Positions 1 to 6,425 of a DNA stretch of 6,425 bases are shown here, in pieces. The stretch is taken from NCBI GenBank assembly GCA_031272565.1, contig JAISTN010000219.1, positions 1 through 6,425 on the forward strand. Reading direction: 5' to 3'. A model generated the notes under the pieces. The model searched no databases and was not told the DNA's origin. It was given only the letters and a program-made list of their open reading frames with translations. Each line of letters begins with the position of its first letter. Position 1 is the first letter of the stretch. The position numbers and the translations under genes were made by a program. This DNA is from Bifidobacteriaceae bacterium (GTDB taxonomy: Bacteria > Actinomycetota > Actinomycetes > Actinomycetales > WQXJ01).

Positions 1-1
1 C

Positions 2-556
2 ACCACCGGCCACGACCCGCTGCCGCCGCGCCAGACGGCGCAGGGCATGGCGGCGGCCGTGGCCAGGGAATGCCAGGCGGCCGGCATCGCCGCCCCGCGG
101 GTGTCGGTGGAGCCGGGCCGCGCCATCGCCGCCCCGGCCGGTATCACGCTGTACACCGTGGGCGTGACCAAGGACGTGGCGCTGGGGGGAGGCTTCCACC
201 GCCTGTACATCGCCGTGGATGGCGGCATGAGCGACAACATCCGGACGGCGCTGTAAGGGGCGGACTATTCGGCCACGTTGGCCTCGCGGCGCTCTGAGGC
301 GCCGCCGCGGCTGGCCCGGATTGTGGGCCACCACTGCGAATCGGGCGACATCGTGGTCAAAGACGAATACATGCCGGCCGACATCACGGCCGGCGACCTG
401 GTGGCGGTGCCGGTGACCGGCGCCTACTGCCGGTCCATGTCCTCCAATTACAACGCCGCCCTGCGCCCGCCGGTGGTAGCAGTCAAGGACGGCGCCATCC
501 GCACCCTGGTGCGTCGCGAAACCATGGACGACCTGCTGGCGACCGACCTCGGCTAG
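2..556 (+). pseudogene. lysA: Diaminopimelate decarboxylase, 3' part, interrupted by an in-frame TAA
   Basis: LysA is the PLP enzyme that decarboxylates meso-diaminopimelate to L-lysine in the cytoplasm. Only the C-terminal part is in the window; the lysine that binds PLP would lie upstream of position 1. Reading from base 2, the frame shows TGHDPLPPR, then VSVEPGRAI (the EPGR substrate-binding arginine motif), VDGGMSDNIRTAL, a TAA at 254-256, [24 protein letters not shown] (the active-site cysteine loop supplied to the partner subunit) and [13 protein letters not shown] (PLP and substrate contacts). It ends at TAG 554-556. Homologues read ALYGADY where this has AL-stop-GADY, so one base change from TAC to TAA would explain the break. 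Nothing else is damaged, so the lesion is very recent, a sequencing or assembly error, or read through. If real, the truncated protein loses the C-terminal sheet domain and should be inactive. Confidence 0.9.
254..256 (+). other. Premature in-frame TAA in lysA at a conserved tyrosine codon
   Basis: The TAA is in the same frame as the conserved lysA sequence on both sides (NIRTAL before, GADYSATL after), so this is a nonsense codon and not a frameshift. In solved members of this family the arginine and the tyrosine four residues later, in the R-x-x-L-Y stretch, bind the substrate carboxylate (recalled from the family). The stop falls exactly on that tyrosine. Every complete gene in the window ends in TAG or TGA, and none in TAA. 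Confidence 0.88.
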
Positions 557-634
557 GGCCTGGTAGGGATCCTCAAGTCGAGCCGTGGCGGCGCCTTGCC
601 TCCCAGTCCCAATGGCCGATGGATGAAGCCAATA

Positions 635-661
635 TGCAGTCATTGCAGTCATTGCAGTCAA
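635..661 (+). repeat. Three tandem copies of a 9-bp repeat upstream of the antitoxin gene
   Basis: TGCAGTCAT at 635-643 and 644-652 is followed by TGCAGTCAA at 653-661, so three head-to-tail copies differ only in the last base. The array lies just upstream of and across the proposed -35 of the toxin-antitoxin promoter. It could be an iterated binding site for the ribbon-helix-helix antitoxin, or simply a slippage-prone short tandem repeat. The distant pair GCCAAT (628-633) and ATTGGC (671-676) brackets it. Confidence 0.85.
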
Positions 662-672
662 TCGGCTACGAT
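643..672 (+). promoter_or_regulatory. Probable promoter of the vapBC operon
   Basis: TTGCAG (643-648) and TACGAT (667-672) are 18 bp apart, a moderate match to the vegetative -35/-10 pattern (3/6 and 4/6). Transcription would start near 679, about 23 nt before the GTG of the antitoxin gene. This argues against the in-frame TTG at 672, which overlaps the -10. The tandem repeats cover the -35 and the inverted repeat covers the -10, so repression by the antitoxin would be easy to explain. Confidence 0.5.
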
Positions 673-674
673 TG
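659..674. promoter_or_regulatory. Perfect inverted repeat over the vapBC -10, candidate antitoxin operator
   Basis: CAATCG (659-664) and CGATTG (669-674) are exact reverse complements around the 4-bp centre GCTA. The repeat overlaps the proposed -10. FitAB of Neisseria gonorrhoeae is known to bind an inverted repeat in its own promoter through the FitA ribbon-helix-helix dimer, so an operator role is a reasonable inference here. Confidence 0.55.
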
Positions 675-687
675 GCCGTGCGTCGAA

Positions 688-694
688 AGAAGGG
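688..694 (+). promoter_or_regulatory. Ribosome binding site that fixes the antitoxin start
   Basis: AGAAGGG lies 7 nt before GTG 702. This good Shine-Dalgarno match selects the GTG over the TTG at 672, which has no such site and overlaps the proposed promoter. Confidence 0.65.
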
Positions 695-701
695 AACAGC
701 C

Positions 702-962
702 GTGGCCACCGCCATTACTATCCGAAACCTCGACGATCGGGTCCAGCGGGTGTTGAAGCACCGCGCCGTTGATCATGGCGTGTCCTTTGAGGCCGAGTTG
801 CGGGCCATCCTGGAAGCGGCCGCCCGGACACCCAGTCCGCCTGCACCAACCGGCGCTGAGGTCATTAGCGCAGCGTCCCAGCGCTTCCGGGATGCCACCG
901 CGAGCGTCGGTGAGTGGGACTTCGTGCGGTCCACCGACCTGCCCCGCGAGGTCTTCGAGTGA
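702..962 (+). CDS. vapB: FitA/VapB-type ribbon-helix-helix antitoxin
   Basis: Predicted antitoxin of 86 residues that should bind and neutralise the PIN-domain toxin encoded next, and repress their shared promoter. The N-terminus ATAITIRNLDDRVQRVL, then a basic helix and FEAELRAILEAA, is the FitA-like ribbon-helix-helix pattern: a short strand TAITIRNL that pairs in the dimer and contacts DNA, followed by two helices. The C-terminal part (about 45-86) is variable, with a proline-rich link PSPPAP and an acidic or aromatic tail ending LPREVFE, as expected for the toxin-wrapping segment. The GTG start is chosen for its Shine-Dalgarno site; a TTG start at 672 would add ten residues (AVRRKKGTA and so on) that look unlike the family N-terminus. 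The stop overlaps the toxin start by 4 nt (GTGA, 959-962), which implies translational coupling. Family assignment is confident; DNA binding here is inferred. Confidence 0.88.
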   Translation: MATAITIRNLDDRVQRVLKHRAVDHGVSFEAELRAILEAAARTPSPPAPTGAEVISAASQRFRDATASVGEWDFVRSTDLPREVFE

Positions 963-1381
963 TCATTCTCGATACCAACATCGCTTCTGTTCTGATGCGG
1001 CCCGGCCATGCCGACCTGCCGATTGTTGCCACCTGGCTCGCCACCTCAACCGACACCGATATCTGGATCACCGCCATCACCCGTGCCGAACTGCTCCATG
1101 GGATGGCGATTCTGCCGGGCGGCGCCAAGAAGCGGGCTCTGGCAGCGGCGGCCAGCGCCTACTTTGACGAGGTTGCCACGCGGATTCTCCCGTTTGGCGC
1201 TGCCGAGGCCGCTGCCTACGCACAGGTGATGGCGCAGAGCACGCAGCGCGGGCGGACGATGGCAGTGTTGGATGGGCAGATTGCGGCCATCGCTAAGACC
1301 GCTGGCGCGAGCGTTGCCACCCGCGACGCGGACTTCGCCGACTGCGGGGTGACCATCGTCAACCCGTACCAGGCCAGCTAG
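959..1381 (+). CDS. vapC: PIN-domain toxin of the FitB/VapC family, probable ribonuclease
   Basis: A 140-residue PIN-domain protein, the usual size for FitB-like VapC toxins, which cut RNA using a metal held by acidic residues. The GTG at 959 places ILDTN at residues 3-7, with the first acidic residue D5. E44 lies in ITRAELLHGM, D105 in AVLDGQIAAIA and D123 in ATRDADF, so the full acidic set appears present and the toxin is probably active. The sequence ends CGVTIVNPYQAS, the typical FitB ending. Longer in-frame starts such as the one at 914 lie inside the antitoxin gene and would add residues before the conserved first strand, so they are rejected. The 4-nt overlap with vapB gives co-translation with its antitoxin. 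The pair sits between lysA and hom, genes it has no metabolic link with, which suggests it arrived by insertion. Its RNA target cannot be read from the sequence. Confidence 0.92.
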   Translation: MIILDTNIASVLMRPGHADLPIVATWLATSTDTDIWITAITRAELLHGMAILPGGAKKRALAAAASAYFDEVATRILPFGAAEAAAYAQVMAQSTQRGRTMAVLDGQIAAIAKTAGASVATRDADFADCGVTIVNPYQAS

Positions 1382-1429
1382 GCGAGGGCGGTGGCCTGTG
1401 CCGCTGGGCAAGAGGTGGCCGGGGTTCGT

Positions 1430-1435
1430 TAGGCT
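1430..1435 (+). promoter_or_regulatory. Possible -10 element for hom-thrB
   Basis: TAGGCT fits the TAnnnT pattern common in actinobacterial promoters and would start RNA near 1442, giving a leader of about 34 nt before the hom ATG. I see no clear -35. No terminator hairpin is evident between vapC and hom, so read-through from the toxin operon is also possible. Confidence 0.35.
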
Positions 1436-1475
1436 TGGGGGCGTCAGTCCCGCGACCTCACCCAAGGAGCCGTCC

Positions 1476-2810
1476 ATGTCCCAACCTGAACGCCAAGACG
1501 CCATCGGCCTGTCCCTGCTGGGCTGCGGCACGGTGGGCAGCGAAGTGGTGCGGCTGATCACCACCAGCGCCAAGGACCTGCGCCAGCGGGTGGGCGGCTC
1601 CCTCTACATCCAGAAGGTGGCCGTCCTGTCGATCGCGCAGCAGCCGGACGTGCCTGGCCTGGACCGGTCGGTGCTGACGGAAGACGTCATGGAGGCCGCC
1701 GCTCAAGGCGACATCGTGGTCGAACTGCTGGGCGGTATCGAACCGGCTCGGACGGCCATCTTGGCGGCCTTGGCCCGGGGCGCCTCCGTGGTGACAGCCA
1801 ACAAGGCTCTGCTGGCCAGCCACGGCCCGGAACTGTATGAGGCGGCCGAGCGGGCCGGCGCGGACCTGTACTACGAGGCCGCGGTGGGCGGCGCCATCCC
1901 GATCCTGCGGCCCATCCGCGAATCGCTGGCCGGCGACACGGTGACGCGCATCCTGGGCATTGTCAACGGCACCACCAATTACGTGCTGGACCGCATGACC
2001 TTGGAGGGCCTGGACTTCGCGGACGTGGTGCGCCAAGCCCAAGCTTTGGGTTACGCGGAGGCGGACCCGACAGCCGATGTCGAGGGTTACGACGCGGCCT
2101 CCAAGGCGGCCATCTTGGCTTCGCTGGCCTTCCATTCGCGGGTCGCCCTGGACGACGTCTACCGGGAGGGCATCTCCGCGATCACGGCCGCCGATGTCGC
2201 CGCCGCGGCCGCCTCTGGGCACGTCATCAAGCTGTTGGCGATTGTCGAGCGGCGGCGGGGAGTCGATGGCACCGACCAAGGGGTGATCGCCCGGGTCCAT
2301 CCCGCTCTGGTGCCGTTGGAACACCCGCTGGCCTCGGTCCACGGTGCCTTCAACGCCATCTACGTGGAGGCCGAGGCGGCCGGCGAGCTGATGTTCTACG
2401 GCCGCGGGGCCGGTGGCCGGCCGACGTCATCGGCGGTGGTGGGCGACGTAGTGACGGTGGCCCGCCACCAGGTCTTTGGCGGCCTGGGGCCGGGCGAATC
2501 AAGTTACCTGGCCCTGCCGGTCTTGCCGGTGGCGGAGGCCGAAACCCGCTACCACATTCGCCTGGTGGTGCGGGACCAGCCGGGCGTGCTGGCCAAGGTG
2601 GCCCAGTTGTTTGCCGGCGAGGGCGTGTCGATCGAAACCGTCCGGCAGACCGCCATCAAGCCGGGCCAGCCTGGCGCGGCCACCTTGGCCAACCTGGCCG
2701 TCGTGACCCACCGGGCACCGGAAGGCGCCCTGGCGGCGGTGGTGGACAAGCTGGCCGGCCTGGACGTGGTGGACCGGGTGGACGGCGTGCTGCGGGTGGA
2801 AGGCGAGTAG
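1476..2810 (+). CDS. hom: Homoserine dehydrogenase with C-terminal ACT domain
   Basis: Reduces aspartate semialdehyde to homoserine with NAD(P)H, the branch point leading to threonine and methionine. The ATG at 1476 has AAGGAG at 1464-1469, and gives 444 residues, normal for monofunctional Gram-positive enzymes. An ORF extension back to 1398 has no family similarity. Residues 12-24 hold the Rossmann nucleotide loop LGCGTVG. VVTANKALL (105-113) and the EAAVGGAIPIL stretch (134-144) line the active site, and GIVNGTTNYVL (161-171) follows. The signature ALGYAEADPTADVEGYD, with conserved D201, D206 and K210, spans about 190-210 and contains the catalytic lysine region. From about 359 an ACT domain (IRLVVRDQPGVLAKVAQLFA, then GVSIETVRQ) is expected to bind threonine for feedback inhibition, as in Corynebacterium. 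thrB follows after 9 nt, so they form one operon. Confidence 0.97.
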   Translation: MSQPERQDAIGLSLLGCGTVGSEVVRLITTSAKDLRQRVGGSLYIQKVAVLSIAQQPDVPGLDRSVLTEDVMEAAAQGDIVVELLGGIEPARTAILAALARGASVVTANKALLASHGPELYEAAERAGADLYYEAAVGGAIPILRPIRESLAGDTVTRILGIVNGTTNYVLDRMTLEGLDFADVVRQAQALGYAEADPTADVEGYDAASKAAILASLAFHSRVALDDVYREGISAITAADVAAAAASGHVIKLLAIVERRRGVDGTDQGVIARVHPALVPLEHPLASVHGAFNAIYVEAEAAGELMFYGRGAGGRPTSSAVVGDVVTVARHQVFGGLGPGESSYLALPVLPVAEAETRYHIRLVVRDQPGVLAKVAQLFAGEGVSIETVRQTAIKPGQPGAATLANLAVVTHRAPEGALAAVVDKLAGLDVVDRVDGVLRVEGE

Positions 2811-2819
2811 GACCCAGCC

Positions 2820-3710
2820 ATGCGGTTCGCGTGTGACCACGTGCTGGTGCGGGTCCCGGCCAGTGCGACCAACCTGGGGCCAGGCTTCGACGCCCTGGGG
2901 TTGGCCCTTGACCTGTGGGACGAGATCGAAGTCAAGGCGGTGCCGGGGCCAACTGCCGTGGTGATCCACGGCGAGGGCGATGGCGAACTGCCACCGGATG
3001 AGCGCCACCTGGTGGTGCGGGCCGCCCACCAGGCGCTGGAACTAGCCGGCGCGCCGCCCATCGGCCTGCAGTTGGACTGCACCAACCGGATTCCGCAGCG
3101 CCGGGGACTAGGTTCGTCCGCCGCCGCGGCCGTGGCCGGCGGGCTAATTGCCCGCGGCCTGATCGAAAACCCGGCGGGCATGAACGCCGGGCGGGTCTTC
3201 GAACTGGCGGCCGGGCTGGAAGGGCACCCGGACAACGCCGCCCCGGCGGTCTTTGGCGGCGCCACCGTGGCCTGGCTGGAGGCCGGCCTGCCGCGGGCCG
3301 CCAAACTGGCGGTCCACCCGGCGGTGCGGGCCGTGGCGCTGGTGCCGGAACACCCGGTGGCCACCGCCCTGGCGCGGGCCGCCCTGCCGGCCCGCGTGAC
3401 CCACCAGGACGCGGCCTTCAACGCCGGCCGGGCGGCCTTGATGGTCCACGCTTTGGCGTCCGATCCGTCACTGTTGATGGAAGCCAGCCAGGACCGGTTG
3501 CACCAGCCCTACCGGGCCGAGGTGATGCCGCAGACCATCGAGTTGATGAACGACCTGCGCTCGCGGGGGGTGCCTGCCATGATCAGCGGCGCCGGGCCGG
3601 CGGTGCTGTGCTTGACGGCCGAACCGGGCCGGGTACCGGCGGTGGAAGGCTGGCGGCGCCTGGAACTGGGCATCACCGCGCGGGGCGGTTCGGTGGGGCG
3701 GTACGAGTAG
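2820..3710 (+). CDS. thrB: Homoserine kinase
   Basis: Phosphorylates homoserine with ATP to O-phosphohomoserine, the substrate of threonine synthase. It is a 296-residue GHMP-family kinase of normal length. Motif 1 PASATNLGPGFDALGLAL is at 13-30; the ATP-binding loop IPQRRGLGSSAAAAVAGG is at 91-108, with GLGSS as its core; LEGHPDN is at 133-139; the C-terminal motif 3 AMISGAGPAVL is at 253-263. All key motifs are intact. The ATG is 9 nt after the hom stop, with AGGA (2809-2812) overlapping that stop as a likely Shine-Dalgarno site, so translation is probably coupled to hom. thrC, found between hom and thrB in Streptomyces and Mycobacterium, is absent here; Corynebacterium also has hom-thrB without it. 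Confidence 0.97.
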   Translation: MRFACDHVLVRVPASATNLGPGFDALGLALDLWDEIEVKAVPGPTAVVIHGEGDGELPPDERHLVVRAAHQALELAGAPPIGLQLDCTNRIPQRRGLGSSAAAAVAGGLIARGLIENPAGMNAGRVFELAAGLEGHPDNAAPAVFGGATVAWLEAGLPRAAKLAVHPAVRAVALVPEHPVATALARAALPARVTHQDAAFNAGRAALMVHALASDPSLLMEASQDRLHQPYRAEVMPQTIELMNDLRSRGVPAMISGAGPAVLCLTAEPGRVPAVEGWRRLELGITARGGSVGRYE

Positions 3711-3776
3711 CAGGGCGATGGCGGGCGGCTCTGGGCTGAGTGTGATGGGCGTCATAGCCACCGTGGGCGCGGCGGG

Positions 3777-3811
3777 TTGCGGTTGGCACCGGTTTGGGGT
3801 GGTACTATCAC
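3777..3811 (+). promoter_or_regulatory. Probable rho promoter
   Basis: TGGTACTAT (3800-3808) reads as an extended -10 (TGn followed by TACTAT). The -35 is uncertain: TTGCGG (3777-3782) gives a long 20-bp spacer, while TTGGCA (3783-3788) pairs best, at 17 bp, with the alternative -10 TATCAC (3806-3811). Either choice puts the start near 3814-3818, about 170 nt upstream of the rho coding sequence. Confidence 0.5.
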
Positions 3812-3813
3812 TC

Positions 3814-3988
3814 TTGAGCGTGCTGAGGACGCCTTCCAAGCTGGACGCGTCAAGCCGCATCAAACCCAAGCCATCCAGATAGCACCTGAGTGTGCAGGCA
3901 TGGATGGTGAGTACCAATCCATCCAAAGCGGATGCGACCTACGCCCGGTTGGTTCACCCAGAGCCACCAGGCAGGGGAAGGAACCCAG
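3814..3988 (+). promoter_or_regulatory. Long rho 5' leader, possible autoregulatory region
   Basis: The 278-bp gap between thrB and rho holds no convincing gene. Its last ~175 bases would be transcribed as a rho leader. Bases 3851-3880 contain 12 C but only 4 G (counted by eye), a C-rich, G-poor patch of the sort Rho loads on in E. coli, in contrast to the G-rich surroundings. A hairpin follows at 3900-3922, and the Shine-Dalgarno AAGGAA at 3978-3983. E. coli rho is autoregulated by premature termination in its leader; a similar arrangement here is inference. Bases 3711-3776 contain nothing I can identify, and no clear terminator for thrB. Confidence 0.4.
3900..3922 (+). promoter_or_regulatory. 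Bulged 9-bp hairpin in the rho leader
   Basis: ATGGA TGGT (3900-3908) pairs with ACCA (3913-3916) and TCCAT (3918-3922), leaving a single bulged A at 3917 and the tetraloop GAGT. No run of T follows, so this is not an intrinsic terminator. It lies 66 nt upstream of the rho start and hides an ATG at 3900-3902. Confidence 0.5.
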
Positions 3989-5848
<1,860 letters not shown>

Positions 5849-5861
5849 CAGCTAGGGAATA

Positions 5862-5891
5862 TTCGCCAGGCCGTCTTGGTTCTGGCACAAT
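5862..5891 (+). promoter_or_regulatory. Extended -10 promoter of rpmE
   Basis: TGGCACAAT (5883-5891) contains an extended -10 (TGn then CACAAT). A weak -35, TTCGCC (5862-5867), lies 18 bp upstream. Transcription would start near G5897/G5898, exactly where the paired structure of the leader begins. The promoter lies just after the rho stop, so rpmE can be expressed apart from rho; no intrinsic terminator is seen in this gap. Confidence 0.6.
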
Positions 5892-5897
5892 GACAAG

Positions 5898-5946
5898 GTT
5901 GCCGGTTCACGGGTCCGCTAGCAGAGCGCCCGACCCGGCCGCGAAC
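5898..5946 (+). ncRNA. Structured rpmE leader, probable ribosomal L31 leader RNA
   Basis: The 49 nt before the rpmE Shine-Dalgarno site fold into three nested stems by eye. P1 pairs GTTG.CGG (5898-5905, C5902 bulged) with CCGC.AAC (5939-5946, G5943 bulged). P2 pairs CGGGTC (5910-5915) with GACCCG (5932-5937), all six Watson-Crick pairs. P3 pairs CGCT (5916-5919) with AGCG (5925-5928) around an AGCAG loop. An internal TTCA (5906-5909) and CCC (5929-5931) are unpaired. AGGAG (5947-5951) abuts P1, so folding could limit ribosome access. L31 leaders upstream of rpmE are a described class that includes an actinobacterial form (recalled); assignment to that class is inference, while the pairing is seen. 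Confidence 0.6.
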
Positions 5947-5957
5947 AGGAGAAAGAC

Positions 5958-6209
5958 GTGAAGAAGGACATTCACCCCGTTTACGTGGAGACCGTGGTCA
6001 CCTGCACCTGCGGCAACACGTTCACCACGCGCAGCACCAACAAGTCCGGCGTCATCAACGCGGACGTCTGCTCGGCTTGCCACCCGTTCTACACCGGCAA
6101 GCAGAAGATCCTCGACACCGGCGGCCGTGTGGCCCGGTTCGAGGCCCGCTACGGCAAGCGCAAGGCCGCCACCGCGGCGGCACCCGCTGCTGAAACGGCC
6201 AACGCCTAG
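5958..6209 (+). CDS. rpmE: 50S ribosomal protein L31, zinc-ribbon form
   Basis: Small protein of the large ribosomal subunit that helps bridge the subunits near the central protuberance. The GTG start has AGGAG 6 nt upstream and gives 83 residues. [20 protein letters not shown] opens the protein; [22 protein letters not shown] and [16 protein letters not shown] follow, as in the family. Cysteines C16, C18, C38 and C41 are all present, so this is the zinc-binding (C+) type rather than the cysteine-free paralogue made under zinc shortage. The Ala-rich tail after residue 68 is an extension relative to the 70-residue E. coli protein and is common in high-GC species. Expression is probably set by its own promoter and leader and ended by the hairpin at 6217-6260. 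Confidence 0.98.
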   Translation: MKKDIHPVYVETVVTCTCGNTFTTRSTNKSGVINADVCSACHPFYTGKQKILDTGGRVARFEARYGKRKAATAAAPAAETANA

Positions 6210-6216
6210 CTATCGA

Positions 6217-6267
6217 GAGCGGCGCCGGATCTCCTCACCCGAGGGGATCTGGCGCCGCTCTTGCTTT
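6217..6267 (+). terminator. Strong intrinsic terminator after rpmE
   Basis: GAGCGGCGCC (6217-6226) pairs perfectly with GGCGCCGCTC (6251-6260), and the stem continues inward through 6227-6236 with 6241-6250, including two G-T wobbles. The result is 20 unbroken pairs with an ACCC loop. TTGCTTT (6261-6267) follows as a short, imperfect T tract. It begins 7 nt after the rpmE stop and separates rpmE from prfA. Confidence 0.9.
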
Positions 6268-6319
6268 GCCACCTCTTGGTCCCAACCGACCGACACCGTG
6301 AACCCAGAAGGAGCCCATC

Positions 6320-6425
6320 ATGGCGGATCTGCTAGAAGCGGTCGAGCCGCTGTTGGAAGAACACCAGCGGCTGACCCGGCAAATGGCCGATCCGGCGCTG
6401 CACGCCAACGCCGGCCGGGCCCGGT
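6320..6425 (+). CDS. prfA: Peptide chain release factor 1, N-terminal fragment
   Basis: RF1 releases finished proteins at UAA and UAG codons. Only the first 35 codons are present and the gene runs off the window. MADLLEAVEPLLEEHQRLTR, then QMADPALHANAGRAR, matches the N-terminal helices of RF1 (the pattern of L, E and H residues with A-DP--H-). AGAAGGAG (6306-6313) lies 6 nt before the ATG. The position right after rpmE is the usual actinobacterial order and supports the call; the PAT/PVT and GGQ motifs would be downstream. Any promoter must lie in 6268-6305, where I see only weak candidates such as TTGGTC at 6276-6281. Confidence 0.9.
   Translation, partial: MADLLEAVEPLLEEHQRLTRQMADPALHANAGRAR

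Noticed and set aside
250..300. A frameshift in lysA
   Set aside because: The frame is unchanged across the stop (bases 2, 47 and 278 share one frame) and GADY directly follows the TAA, so a single base substitution explains the break.
278..556. A separate 92-codon gene starting at TTG 278
   Set aside because: It is in the same frame as the upstream fragment, and its sequence is plainly the C-terminal end of LysA, so it is the part of lysA after the premature stop rather than a new gene.
557..634. Transposon end or attachment site as the cause of the vapBC insertion
   Set aside because: No transposase, integrase, tRNA fragment or matching flanking repeat was found on either side of the toxin-antitoxin operon.
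635..661. CRISPR array or plasmid-type iterons
   Set aside because: The units are only 9 bp, directly abutting, with no spacers and no replication gene nearby.
672..701. TTG 672 as the antitoxin start
   Set aside because: It overlaps the proposed -10, has no Shine-Dalgarno site, and adds a basic stretch not seen in FitA-like proteins; GTG 702 has a good site at normal spacing.
1458..2342. A 294-codon reverse-strand frame opposite hom
   Set aside because: It shows no recognisable domain, is rich in His, Gln, Arg and Gly, and mirrors the third-position GC bias of hom. Shadow frame.
2549..3421. A 290-codon reverse-strand frame opposite the 3' end of hom and thrB
   Set aside because: Its Ser/Thr/Arg/Ala-rich composition without motifs is typical of the antisense of a high-GC gene, and it spans two well-supported genes.
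3711..3780. An intrinsic terminator after thrB
   Set aside because: Only short, imperfect G/C-rich pairings could be found (for example around GGGCGTCATAGCCAC), with no T tract.
3468..3926. A reverse-strand 152-codon frame covering the thrB-rho gap
   Set aside because: Most of it is antisense to thrB, with no motif and no clear ribosome binding site; its part in the gap has no support as coding.

Overview
The window is high-GC DNA (roughly two thirds G+C by eye) with GTG/TTG starts and the gene order lysA - hom - thrB - rho - rpmE - prfA. This order, the long low-complexity insertion in Rho and the four-cysteine L31 all point to an actinobacterium. I cannot fix the order or genus from sequence alone. 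All genes lie on the + strand.

Positions 1-556 hold the 3' part of lysA (diaminopimelate decarboxylase), interrupted by an in-frame TAA at 254-256. The TAA sits where the family has its conserved substrate-binding tyrosine, and the frame stays open with good family similarity on both sides. Positions 557-1381 hold a compact type II toxin-antitoxin operon of the FitAB/VapBC kind. Its short promoter region carries three tandem 9-bp repeats and a perfect 16-bp inverted repeat. It sits between two amino-acid biosynthesis genes. Positions 1430-3710 hold hom and thrB, a tight two-gene unit for homoserine formation and phosphorylation; thrC is not beside them.

Positions 3711-3988 (278 bp) separate thrB from rho. 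They contain a likely rho promoter and a leader of about 175 nt with a C-rich, G-poor patch and a bulged hairpin. Rho (3989-5848, TTG start) is a full-length transcription terminator with a disordered Gln/Gly, Asp, Arg and poly-Gly insertion. A 109-bp gap then carries an extended -10 promoter and a three-stem leader that fits a ribosomal L31 leader RNA, followed by rpmE. A very strong 20-bp intrinsic terminator hairpin closes rpmE, and prfA (release factor 1) begins at 6320 and runs off the end.

Functionally, lysA, hom and thrB belong to the aspartate family pathway: lysA on the lysine branch, hom and thrB on the threonine branch, with hom also leading to methionine. rho, rpmE and prfA are core transcription and translation functions. 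Most of the window is ordinary conserved chromosome. The notable parts are the broken lysA, the inserted toxin-antitoxin pair with its repeat-rich control region, and the two structured leaders. I see no convincing evidence of a wholly new system.
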